Below are positions 1-6,062 of a stretch of DNA of 27,119 nucleotides, one piece after another. The notes under the pieces were generated by a model, which had not been told where the DNA came from, made no database searches, and worked only from the letters and a program-made list of their open reading frames with translations. How positions within the stretch are numbered: position 1 is the first letter of the stretch; each line of letters starts with the position of its first letter. The position numbers and the translations under genes were made by a program. Source of the DNA: JAPKZH01 sp964537875 (lineage in GTDB: Bacteria; Acidobacteriota; Aminicenantia; Aminicenantales; UBA4085); assembly GCA_964537875.1 (NCBI GenBank), contig CAZIDN010000050.1, positions 1 to 27,119 of the forward strand, written 5' to 3'.

Positions 1-32
1 CTAATGGATTATCGGCGGCGCTTTCATATAAT

Positions 33-230
33 CAACGCTCGCTTCGCTCTCTGCCTCCTTTCCAAGGAGCATTTGGCGATGAATTCATGGGAGGATGCTC
101 CTTGGAGGGGTGGCAGGGCGGGCGGGTATTCCCGCCGCCCGTTGGAGGGGGACCCTGTGAAAGGGTCCTCCTCCAAGCGTGTCCGGGCCCCCCCTCCGCT
201 AGGGGGCTTCGGGGGCGATCCCGGCACCGA
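33..230. repeat. Hairpin-rich dispersed repeat, copy 1 (modules A, B, C)
   Basis: This gene-free stretch is a mosaic of inverted repeats. Module A (33-108) matches 11643-11718 with about 6 mismatches in 76 bases. It contains a perfect 12-bp inverted repeat (61-72 with 95-106) around a palindromic ATGAATTCAT. Module B is a GGCGGG/CCCGCC hairpin (121-136). Module C (142-176) is a long hairpin, described separately. A further CCCCCT/AGGGGG hairpin lies at 190-206. Short ORFs across it in several frames show no protein-like features. It looks like a non-coding, MITE-like or REP-like intergenic element; it has no transposase and its family is not recognised. Confidence 0.7.
142..176. repeat. Module C hairpin of repeat copy 1
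   Basis: The 5' arm starting TTGGAGGGGG (142-156) pairs with the 3' arm ending CCTCCAA (162-176). This gives a 15-bp stem with one G-T pair and a 5-base loop. The outer bases match the hairpin at 11611-11645 while the stem core differs, yet both stems pair fully. No T-run follows, so it is not a simple terminator. Confidence 0.7.
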
Positions 231-268
231 TCAAAAATCACACAAACGGAGACGCTTACGAGATGTCA

Positions 269-296
269 TTGACTTTTTTCGGGCGATGATTAAAAT
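269..296 (+). promoter_or_regulatory. Sigma-70-type promoter for the 39-aa peptide gene
   Basis: A TTGACT -35 box (269-274) and a TAAAAT -10 box (291-296) are separated by 16 bases. The start codon at 315 lies about 12 bases after the expected transcription start, with GGAAGG between. The promoter sits immediately after the repeat element. Confidence 0.6.
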
Positions 297-314
297 AAAA
301 GATGGAAGGTCCCT

Positions 315-434
315 ATGAAGTCCTTTTTTAAAACATTGTTGAGCATCCTATTTATTTCCTCTGCTTTTATAGTCGGTTTCCATTTCGGAAAGGAAAAGGA
401 AAAAAAGAAAATCCCGGAGTTCCAGGAAGACTAG
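315..434 (+). CDS. 39-aa single-pass membrane peptide
   Basis: This is a small gene below the usual annotation size. It starts with ATG at 315, preceded by GGAAGG, and ends with TAG. The product begins MKSFFKTLLSILF, has one hydrophobic segment (about residues 5-24, ending IVGFHFG), then a highly charged run KEKEKKK and an acidic end. That layout fits an inner-membrane peptide with a short soluble tail, or an uncleaved signal anchor. It has its own promoter upstream and a probable terminator just downstream, so it seems to be a monocistronic unit. No family is recognised and no function is proposed. The promoter, ribosome site and biased composition argue that it is real. Confidence 0.55.
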   Translation: MKSFFKTLLSILFISSAFIVGFHFGKEKEKKKIPEFQED

Positions 435-454
435 AACAACCGGCCCGGAAACCG

Positions 455-494
455 CGAGGAAAGCGATCCGCCGTTCCCCTCTTTTCTTTTTTTG
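455..494 (+). terminator. Probable rho-independent terminator
   Basis: A GAGGAA arm pairs imperfectly (one bulge) with TTCCCCTC and is followed directly by a T-rich run (TTTTCTTTTTTT). It lies 20 bases after the stop of the 39-aa peptide gene. The stem is short, so this is a moderate call. Confidence 0.4.
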
Positions 495-504
495 CCGCAG
501 GCCC

Positions 505-528
505 TATAATACGCTTGGATCATGATCC
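505..528 (+). promoter_or_regulatory. Consensus -10 box followed by a perfect palindrome
   Basis: TATAAT at 505-510 is a perfect -10 hexamer, but no good -35 is seen 16-18 bases upstream (the region is T-rich). The 12-base palindrome GGATCATGATCC (517-528) sits at the expected transcription start and could be an operator. It would drive the gene starting at 569 and probably the lolB-like/ispE block. Confidence 0.4.
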
Positions 529-568
529 GGGAATAAAACCCGTCTCTGTTTTCTGCTGAGGATTGAAC

Positions 569-847
569 ATGAATTGGGGAATGTACGGCATTCTTGTTGT
601 GCTCGGCCTGTTTATCATTCTTTTTATCCTGAATCCGAAGCTGTCCTGCTTCGGAAGGAAAATCAAGTCTCCTTTTTATCCCGTGTTCCGGAAGAGAAAG
701 ATGCGGCAGGAGCAACAAAGAAAGGGCGAGGACTATGGGCTCCATCTTTCCGAGGATGGAAAAAGCCGGGGGCCCGGGCTCCAGACTCCTGGGCCCCAAG
801 GTTCGGTCAACAAAAAGACCGACGACTACGGTTTTCGGCTGGACTGA
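569..847 (+). CDS. Small membrane protein with charged cytoplasmic tail, unknown function
   Basis: The 92-aa product has an N-terminal hydrophobic segment (about residues 5-21, including GILVVLGLFIILFIL). A basic stretch, KIKSPFYPVFRKRKMRQ, follows, and then a hydrophilic tail. ATG at 569 is preferred because GAGG lies upstream at suitable spacing; an in-frame TTG two codons earlier is less likely. Two related motifs, DYGLHL and DYGFRL, occur in the tail, one at the very end, suggesting a duplicated short binding motif. No family is recognised. It is followed by the LolB-like lipoprotein gene after about 50 bases and is probably co-transcribed with it. The composition is protein-like, but the gene could be lineage-specific. 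Confidence 0.55.
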   Translation: MNWGMYGILVVLGLFIILFILNPKLSCFGRKIKSPFYPVFRKRKMRQEQQRKGEDYGLHLSEDGKSRGPGLQTPGPQGSVNKKTDDYGFRLD

Positions 848-897
848 GCAGCCGGCCGGCCGATGGCCCTGCCGCTCGCCGAAGAGATCAGGCCTTG

Positions 898-1584
898 ATG
901 ATGAAAATCAAAATACCCGTTTTGACGATCCTGTCATTCGCCCTATCCATGGTCGGCTGCCGGCCGATCTCTCCCGTCCTGTCCCCGCGCCCGTTCGAAC
1001 TCCGGCAACTGGAAGGATACGCCTCGCTCAAGATCACGATCAACCACCAAACCGCCAAATCCAAGTTTTCCTTTTCCGTTGAGCTCCCCCATCAAGCCCG
1101 CCTCCAAGTCTTGGACATGCTGAACCGGCCGGTCTATGAAATGGTTGTGGAAGGAGAGACCTCGTATTTTGTCCTCTCCTCAAAAAGAGTGTACTGGCAG
1201 GGGACGACCGACGAGATCTTTGAGAAATTCCTGGGCTTTCGCCTCAGCCTGCGGGAAATGGCCGGCCTCCTCAGCGGCGGGTGGGCGGAAGGCCGGGGAG
1301 AAGAGCCGATCTTCAAAGGATGGACGTTTGAAAAGGACGGCCACGGGCGGGTTGTCTCGGGCGAAAGGCAGGATTTCCAGTTTCGAGTCAGGGGTTTTGA
1401 TGCGGGCGGCCATGTCCCGCGCCAACTGGCGTTTAAAAGCCTGCAGAGCGAAGGCCGGCTGAGCCTATTATCCATCCAGTTCAACAGGCCCGTCAAAAGC
1501 GGCCTGTTCAGCCAGGCGGCCTTGAAAGATTTCGCCCTTGTCAGCTGGGAAGAGATCGAGAGAATCCTGAAAAATGAAGATTAG
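898..1584 (+). CDS. LolB-like outer-membrane lipoprotein (DUF4292-type)
   Basis: The 228-aa product starts with MMKIK and a hydrophobic signal ending in MVGC (Cys21), a lipoprotein-type signal. The mature part is beta-rich and reads like the LolB/LolA half-barrel fold: a YASLKITINHQ strand, then FSVELPHQARLQVLDMLNRPVYEMVVEGETSYFVL split over several strands, and a late basic KSLQSEGRLSLLSIQFNRP region. LolB-like proteins accept lipoproteins from the periplasmic carrier and insert them in the outer membrane. Position supports the call: in many bacteria lolB directly precedes ispE, and here the two overlap by 11 bases. The open frame extends far upstream, but the ATG pair at 898/901 is the only start that gives a signal peptide. 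The exact family assignment is inference. Confidence 0.6.
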   Translation: MMKIKIPVLTILSFALSMVGCRPISPVLSPRPFELRQLEGYASLKITINHQTAKSKFSFSVELPHQARLQVLDMLNRPVYEMVVEGETSYFVLSSKRVYWQGTTDEIFEKFLGFRLSLREMAGLLSGGWAEGRGEEPIFKGWTFEKDGHGRVVSGERQDFQFRVRGFDAGGHVPRQLAFKSLQSEGRLSLLSIQFNRPVKSGLFSQAALKDFALVSWEEIERILKNED

Positions 1585-2443
1585 GTCTTTGGCCAAGATC
1601 AACCTGGGCCTGGAGGTCCTCCGGAAGCGGCCGGACGGCTACCACGACATTCGGACGCTCTTTCAGTGGATCGGCCTCTGGGACACCCTGGAATTTGTCC
1701 CCCGCAGCGACAGCGAGATCTCGCTTCAGGGAAACGATGAATCCATTCCGTGGGACGAGAGCAATCTCGTCCTTCGGGCGGCCCGGCTGCTTCGGGAACA
1801 GGCGGGGGTGAAGTCGGGCCTTCACATCGTCGTTGATAAGAAGATCCCGGCCGGTCGAGGATTGGCCGGGGGCAGCAGCAACGCCGCCATGACGCTTTAC
1901 GCCCTCCAAAAAATATGGGGCCTCAACCTGTCCGGACAGGAACTGGCCGGGCTGGGGAGGCGGCTGGGGGCGGATGTCGCCTATTTTTTTACCGGCGGCC
2001 TCTGCCTTGGCGAAGAACGCGGCGATAGAATCACGCCGCTCTCCGACCTTCCGCGGCTGGCCTGCGTCTTGGCCATTCCCCCTTTTCCGGTTTCCACGGC
2101 CATGATCTACGGCCGGCTTTTGCCCCCAGCCTTGACTTCGGATGACAAAGACAGTAAAATTATCCGGTTTTTAGAAGCCGGAGAATTCGGTTTTCTGGAA
2201 AATAGATTAGAAGACACGATCTTTAGATTCTATCCTCAGTTAAAAGATATTAAGAGCCTTTTCCGAGACCAGGGCGCAGAGTTATCCCTTGTCACGGGAT
2301 CCGGTTCCGCGGTCTTCGGGCTTTTTCCGGACCGGGAAAAGGCGGAGAAAAGCCTGAAGGAGATGAGGAAGCATAGCGTCGCGCTCCTCGTCGAAACGGT
2401 CTCCCGGGAGAGAGGCTGGAGCGAGCTCGATGCTGGGGTGTAG
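1574..2443 (+). CDS. ispE: 4-diphosphocytidyl-2-C-methyl-D-erythritol kinase
   Basis: IspE is a GHMP kinase that phosphorylates the 2-hydroxyl of CDP-ME with ATP in the MEP isoprenoid pathway. The 289-aa length is normal. The N-terminal AKINLGLEVLRKRPDGYH motif holds the conserved Lys8 and Asn10. The ATP-binding glycine-rich motif PAGRGLAGGSSNAA starts at residue 92. LGADVAYF carries the catalytic Asp134, and the C-terminal GSGSAVFG loop is present. It overlaps the LolB-like gene by 11 bases at its 5' end. Its TAG stop lies inside the tRNA-Gln gene that follows. ispD and ispF are found about 8 kb downstream. Confidence 0.96.
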   Translation: MKIRSLAKINLGLEVLRKRPDGYHDIRTLFQWIGLWDTLEFVPRSDSEISLQGNDESIPWDESNLVLRAARLLREQAGVKSGLHIVVDKKIPAGRGLAGGSSNAAMTLYALQKIWGLNLSGQELAGLGRRLGADVAYFFTGGLCLGEERGDRITPLSDLPRLACVLAIPPFPVSTAMIYGRLLPPALTSDDKDSKIIRFLEAGEFGFLENRLEDTIFRFYPQLKDIKSLFRDQGAELSLVTGSGSAVFGLFPDREKAEKSLKEMRKHSVALLVETVSRERGWSELDAGV

Positions 2444-2505
2444 CCAAGCGGTAAGGCAGCGGACTTTGGATCCGCCATCCGGGGGTTCGAATCCTCCCGC
2501 CCCAG
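2434..2505 (+). tRNA. tRNA-Gln (anticodon UUG)
   Basis: A 72-base cloverleaf can be folded by eye. The acceptor TGGGGTG pairs with CGCCCCA (one T-G pair), and the D stem is GCC/GGC. The anticodon stem GCGGA/TCCGC holds the loop CTTTGGA with anticodon TTG. The T arm is GGGGGTTCGAATCCTCC, and the discriminator is G. CCA is not encoded. Its first ten bases overlap the end of ispE. It lies between ispE and prs and is probably cut out of the operon transcript by RNase P and 3' processing. Confidence 0.96.
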
Positions 2506-2537
2506 TTTAAATAAAGCTGAATGAAAAGGATTTCGCC

Positions 2538-3467
2538 ATGAAAGTATTCGCCGGCTCTTCGAACATCGACCTTGCCTCGGAAATAGCCGCCTATCTCAAG
2601 ATCGAGCTGGGGAAGTGTGTCTTGGAACGGTTCAGCGATGGTGAAATCCACTTTTATATCGACGAGAACGTCCGCGGCGCGGACATTTTCATCATCCAGA
2701 GCGGCTCCTATGACGCCAATTTTCATTTGATGCAGCTCTTTTTCATGATCGATGCCTTCAAGCGGGCTTCCGCCGAACGGGTGACGGCGGTCATCCCCTA
2801 TTACTGTTATGGCCGGCAGGACTGGAAGGACAGGCCACGGGTCCCCATCTCGGCCAGGCTCGTGGCGGACCTGTTGGAGGCCGCCGGAGCCGACCGGGTT
2901 CTCACCATGGACCTCCACTCGCCCCAGATCCAGGGCTTTTTCTCGATCCCCGTGGACAACCTGATGGCCGCCCCGGTCCTGGCCAAGCACATCCAGAGCC
3001 TGGGCCTTAAGGACCTCACGGTCGTTTCCCCCGATGCGGGAGGCGTGGGGCGGGCCAAATTTTTTGCCAAAAGGCTGGACGCAAACCTGGCCATCATCGA
3101 TAAACGACGGCCGGCGCCCAACGTCGCCCAGGTCTTCAATGTCATCGGCGATGTCGAGGACAAGAACTGTGTCCTGTTCGACGACATGGTGGATACGGCG
3201 GGCACCCTCGTCCTGAGCGCCGAAGCGCTCAAGGCCAACGGCGCCAAACGCATCTTCGCGACCTGCACCCACCCCGTGCTGTCCGGGCAGGCGATCGCCA
3301 AGATCGAACAATCGACGCTTGAAAAAATCATCGTTTCCAATACGATTCCCTTGACGGAGAAAAGCCGGGCTTGCCGGAAAATCGCCACCCTTTCGGTCGC
3401 CGAGCTCTTTGGAGAAGCCATCCGGAGGATCAACGAAGGAAGCTCCGTAAGTTCACTGTTTGTTTAG
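2538..3467 (+). CDS. prs: Ribose-phosphate pyrophosphokinase (PRPP synthetase)
   Basis: Prs transfers pyrophosphate from ATP to ribose 5-phosphate, making PRPP for nucleotide, His and Trp synthesis. The 309-aa length is typical of the class I enzyme. Visible motifs include FSDGEIHFYIDENVRG near residue 32 and YGRQDWKDRPRVPISARL (residues 91-108, nucleotide contacts). MDLHSPQIQGFF follows at 124. The DKRRPAPN flexible loop starts at 188, and the PRPP-binding loop FDDMVDTAGTL spans 214-224. Prs often has YARQD and REPISAK where this protein has YGRQD and RVPISAR; both are minor variations. The gene order ispE, tRNA-Gln, prs, rplY, pth is conserved in many Gram-negative bacteria. Confidence 0.96.
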   Translation: MKVFAGSSNIDLASEIAAYLKIELGKCVLERFSDGEIHFYIDENVRGADIFIIQSGSYDANFHLMQLFFMIDAFKRASAERVTAVIPYYCYGRQDWKDRPRVPISARLVADLLEAAGADRVLTMDLHSPQIQGFFSIPVDNLMAAPVLAKHIQSLGLKDLTVVSPDAGGVGRAKFFAKRLDANLAIIDKRRPAPNVAQVFNVIGDVEDKNCVLFDDMVDTAGTLVLSAEALKANGAKRIFATCTHPVLSGQAIAKIEQSTLEKIIVSNTIPLTEKSRACRKIATLSVAELFGEAIRRINEGSSVSSLFV

Positions 3468-3480
3468 GAGGAAGAAGACC

Positions 3481-4149
3481 ATGAACCTTGTCATTAAGAG
3501 CGAAAAGAGAGACGCCTTCGGGAAAAATGCTTCGCGCCGGATCCGGAAAGGCGGCCTGATTCCGGCCATCCTCTACGGGGAAGGCGCCGACAATGTTCCT
3601 CTCGTTGTGTCCAAGAAGGATGTCATCAAGATCCTCAAATCCGAATCGGGAGAGAACACGATCTTCAGGATCGTCTTCGACTCGGAAGAGGCCAACGTCA
3701 TGATCAAAGCTTTGCAGCTCGACCCGACGACGGACGAGCTGCTTCATGCCGACCTGATTAAGATCGCCATGGACAAGGAAATCCGGGTCCAGGTTCCCAT
3801 CGAGCTTGTCGGCGAAGCCATCGGCGTCAAGTCCGAGGGCGGGTTTGTGGATTTCATGGCCCGCGAAGTCGAAATCGAATGTCTGCCCGGGAACATCCCC
3901 GACCATCTGACCGTCGACATTTCCGGGCTGCATCTTCACCAAGCCGTGAAAGCCGCGGAAATCGTGACCCCCGAGGGCGTGAAGCTGCTGGCCGACCCAG
4001 GTGCGGTCATCGTCATGGTTCAAGTGCCGCACGAAGAGAAGGTCGAAGCCAAGCCTGAAGAAGAAGCGGCGGCCGTTGCGCCGGAGTCTGCCGAGCCCGA
4101 GGTCATCAAAAAAGAACGGGCCCCGAAGGACGAAGAGGAGAAGGCGTAA
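3481..4149 (+). CDS. rplY: Ribosomal protein bL25, long CTC/TL5 form
   Basis: bL25 binds 5S rRNA in the large subunit. The 222-aa length marks the two-domain CTC form: an N-terminal 5S-binding domain (MNLVIKSEKRDAFGKNASRR, then GLIPAILYGEG) and a C-terminal TL5 domain (from VQVPIELVGEAIGVKSEGG through VKLLADPGAVIVMVQVP). The last 35 residues are a low-complexity Glu/Ala/Lys tail. The start at 3481 is chosen because AGGAGG lies about ten bases before it; the frame is open slightly upstream to 3460, overlapping prs. It is co-oriented with prs and pth, with a 3-base gap to the next start. Confidence 0.93.
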   Translation: MNLVIKSEKRDAFGKNASRRIRKGGLIPAILYGEGADNVPLVVSKKDVIKILKSESGENTIFRIVFDSEEANVMIKALQLDPTTDELLHADLIKIAMDKEIRVQVPIELVGEAIGVKSEGGFVDFMAREVEIECLPGNIPDHLTVDISGLHLHQAVKAAEIVTPEGVKLLADPGAVIVMVQVPHEEKVEAKPEEEAAAVAPESAEPEVIKKERAPKDEEEKA

Positions 4150-4152
4150 TCC

Positions 4153-4710
4153 TTGTGGGCGGTTGTGGGCCTTGGAAATCCGGGCCGGAGATACTCCGGC
4201 ACGAGGCATAACGCCGGATTTATGTTTATCAAGCGGATCGCCCGGGGCTGGGATATCAAGGTGAAGAAGAGAAAGTTTCTTTCGAAGACCGCGGAAGTCG
4301 AAACGGCGCAGGGACGCGTCCTCCTGGCCATGCCCCAGACGTTCATGAACAAGAGCGGGGACGCCGTGAGAGCGCTCCTGCAGGGGACCGGGATTGAGGC
4401 CGGCCGCCTGATCGTCATCTATGACGACATCGACCTCCCCCTCGGCCAAATCCGGGTCCGCAAAGAGGGCGGACCGGGGACGCATAGAGGCCTGACCTCG
4501 ATCGTCGAGGAGATCGAGACGACGCGATTCGCCAGGATCCGGTTGGGGATCGGGCCGTTCCCGGACGGCGCCGACATGGTCGACTATGTCCTCTCGCCGT
4601 TCGCGGAAAAGGAGAAGGAAGCCTTGGACCGTTGCCTCGAACAAGCCCGGGAGGCCTTGGAATTGATCCTGGCCGGCCATATCGACAAAGCCATGAACAG
4701 CTATAATTAG
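4153..4710 (+). CDS. pth: Peptidyl-tRNA hydrolase
   Basis: Pth cleaves peptidyl-tRNA released from stalled ribosomes, recycling the tRNA. The 185-aa product has all family marks: VVGLGNPGRRYSGTRHNAGF with catalytic His19, the QTFMNKSG motif with Asn66, and YDDIDLPLG with Asp92. The usual GGSAGHNGL loop reads GGPGTHRGL here, so one His is kept but the context is changed. The start is TTG at 4153, three bases after the rplY stop; a purine-rich GAGGAGAAGG in the rplY tail serves as the ribosome site. Translational coupling with rplY is likely. Confidence 0.94.
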   Translation: MWAVVGLGNPGRRYSGTRHNAGFMFIKRIARGWDIKVKKRKFLSKTAEVETAQGRVLLAMPQTFMNKSGDAVRALLQGTGIEAGRLIVIYDDIDLPLGQIRVRKEGGPGTHRGLTSIVEEIETTRFARIRLGIGPFPDGADMVDYVLSPFAEKEKEALDRCLEQAREALELILAGHIDKAMNSYN

Positions 4711-4732
4711 ATTATCGCTGTTATGAAAAAGG

Positions 4733-4776
4733 GGAGAAAAAAAGTTCTCCTTGCTCCTTCCGGAAAAGGAAGGAGC
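4733..4776 (+). promoter_or_regulatory. Tandem hairpins in the rpsF leader
   Basis: Two hairpins lie back to back between pth and rpsF. The first is GGAGAA/TTCTCC (4733-4738 with 4745-4750, A-rich loop). The second is GCTCCTTCC/GGAAGGAGC (4753-4761 with 4768-4776, loop GGAAAA). No T-run follows. Many bacteria autoregulate rpsF through an S6:S18-binding leader RNA; this pair is a candidate for that role, but the conserved binding motif cannot be confirmed by eye. Confidence 0.35.
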
Positions 4777-4799
4777 TCGAAAACCATAAGGAGGTTTCT

Positions 4800-5225
4800 A
4801 TGAGGTTGTACGAAACAGGATTCCTCATCTCTCCCACTCTGTCCGAGGAAGAGGCCGAAGCCATCATTCTCCAGATGGCGGAGGTCGTTTCCCAGAAGAA
4901 CGGGAAGATGATCCAGCAGGAGAAGTGGGGAAAAAGAAGAATGGCCTACCCGATCAAGAAGGCGGGCGATGCCTATTATGTCTTTTTCCACTACGAGGGC
5001 GGGCCGGATATCCCCCAGGAGCTGGGCAGGCGGTTCCGGCAGATGGACACGATCCTCCGCTACCTCACCCTGAACAAGGAAACCCAGGCCAATGTCCGCA
5101 AGAAGAAAAAAGCCGAGAAGCGAAGCAAAGTCAAGGAACCGGCCGCCGAAGAGGGGACGGCCGAAAGCCTGAGCGCCAAGGGCCAAAGCCCGGCCCCGGC
5201 GGAAAAGAAACGCGAGGAGGAATAG
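4800..5225 (+). CDS. rpsF: Ribosomal protein bS6
   Basis: bS6 sits in the small-subunit platform and pairs with bS18. The N-terminal RLYETGFLISPTLSEEEAE and the GKRRMAYPIKKAGDAYYVFF strand are diagnostic, followed by a PQELGRRFRQMDTILRYLTL helix/strand. The core ends near residue 98. About 40 residues of Lys/Glu/Ala-rich tail follow, longer than the E. coli protein but of a kind seen in other lineages. AAGGAGG stands eight bases before the ATG. rpsR begins one base after the stop, giving the classic rpsF-rpsR-rplI order. Confidence 0.95.
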   Translation: MRLYETGFLISPTLSEEEAEAIILQMAEVVSQKNGKMIQQEKWGKRRMAYPIKKAGDAYYVFFHYEGGPDIPQELGRRFRQMDTILRYLTLNKETQANVRKKKKAEKRSKVKEPAAEEGTAESLSAKGQSPAPAEKKREEE

Positions 5226-5226
5226 C

Positions 5227-5484
5227 ATGGCCAGAGAAGAGAGAATGGAAAGGAGCTCGTACAAGAAATTCTTCCCGCCCAAGAAGAAATTCTGCCGGTT
5301 CTGTCAGAGGAACATCAAGTTCATCGATTACAAGAACGTCGACATCCTGAAAAAATACGTCCCGGACAGGGGGAAGATCTCTCCCCGGCGGGTCACGGGG
5401 ACGTGCGCCTTCCACCAGAGGAAACTGGCCATGGCGGTGAAGCGGGCGCGGCTGATGGGGATGCTTCCCTATGTCGAGGATTGA
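5227..5484 (+). CDS. rpsR: Ribosomal protein bS18
   Basis: The 85-aa protein carries the bS18 signature: FIDYKNVDILKKYVPDRGKI followed by SPRRVTGTCAFHQRKLAMAVKRARLMGMLPY. It keeps the CRFCQRN pair of cysteines and a later Cys and His (TCAFH), consistent with a zinc-binding (C+) form. It binds bS6 and 16S rRNA in the platform. The start ATG follows the rpsF stop by one base, and GAGGAGGAATAG at the rpsF end provides the ribosome site. Confidence 0.96.
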   Translation: MAREERMERSSYKKFFPPKKKFCRFCQRNIKFIDYKNVDILKKYVPDRGKISPRRVTGTCAFHQRKLAMAVKRARLMGMLPYVED

Positions 5485-5511
5485 GGACCCGGACCTGAAG
5501 AGGGAAGTATC

Positions 5512-6000
5512 ATGAAGGTCATCCTAAAACAAGACGTCGAAAACGTGGGGCGGAGGGGCGATGTCGTCAATGTCAGCCGGGGATACGGCCGGAACTATCT
5601 TGTCCCCAAAAAACTAGCCCTTGAGGTCACCTCCTCCAACATGAAAATGATCGCTATCGAGCAGCAGGTTTTGAAGAAAAAGATCGAGCAGGAGCGTCTC
5701 TCTTATCAGGAGCTCATCAAGAAGCTCAATCAGGTCACCCTGTCCTTTACCAGGAAGGCGGGGGAAAAGGATCATATCTTCGGCTCCGTGAGCGCTTCGG
5801 ACATCAAGGAAGAATTGGACAAGCTGGGATTCGACATCGACAAGAAAAAGCTCGTTTTGGACGAGCCGCTCAAAAGGCTGGGCAACTATGCGGTGCCGAT
5901 CAAGGTTTATCATGATGATAAAGCGGAAATCAAAGTCGCCGTGGTGAAGGAAGAAGAGGGCGCGGCGAGCGCCGCCGAAGAAAAAAAAGCTGAAAAATAA
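5512..6000 (+). CDS. rplI: Ribosomal protein bL9
   Basis: bL9 binds 23S rRNA near the L1 stalk and helps maintain the reading frame. The N-terminal domain MKVILKQDVENVGRRGDVV and RGYGRNYLVPKKLALE is the family signature. A helical linker (about residues 45-75) and the C-terminal domain (FGSVSASDIKEELDKLGFDI, then YAVPIKVYHD) follow. The last 15 residues form an Ala/Glu/Lys tail beyond the usual end. GAGGGAAG precedes the ATG. It is third in the rpsF-rpsR-rplI cluster and leads into dnaB after 62 bases. Confidence 0.95.
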   Translation: MKVILKQDVENVGRRGDVVNVSRGYGRNYLVPKKLALEVTSSNMKMIAIEQQVLKKKIEQERLSYQELIKKLNQVTLSFTRKAGEKDHIFGSVSASDIKEELDKLGFDIDKKKLVLDEPLKRLGNYAVPIKVYHDDKAEIKVAVVKEEEGAASAAEEKKAEK

Positions 6001-6062
6001 GACGGGCCGGACTGGGCTAGAGAAAAAGCGGCGGATTGGGCGGGCCCGAAAGGAGGGGAACC

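Noticed and set aside
4..318. Overlapping ORFs of 60-104 codons across the first 300 bases, both strands
   Set aside because: They run through the hairpin-rich repeat, use many Pro/Arg/Gly codons, and show no start signals or family features.
3430..4680. Long minus-strand ORFs opposite rplY/pth, macA (18102-19505) and macB (19687-20940)
   Set aside because: They mirror strongly supported plus-strand genes in GC-rich DNA; translations are Arg/Gly/Asp/His-rich with no recognisable domain.
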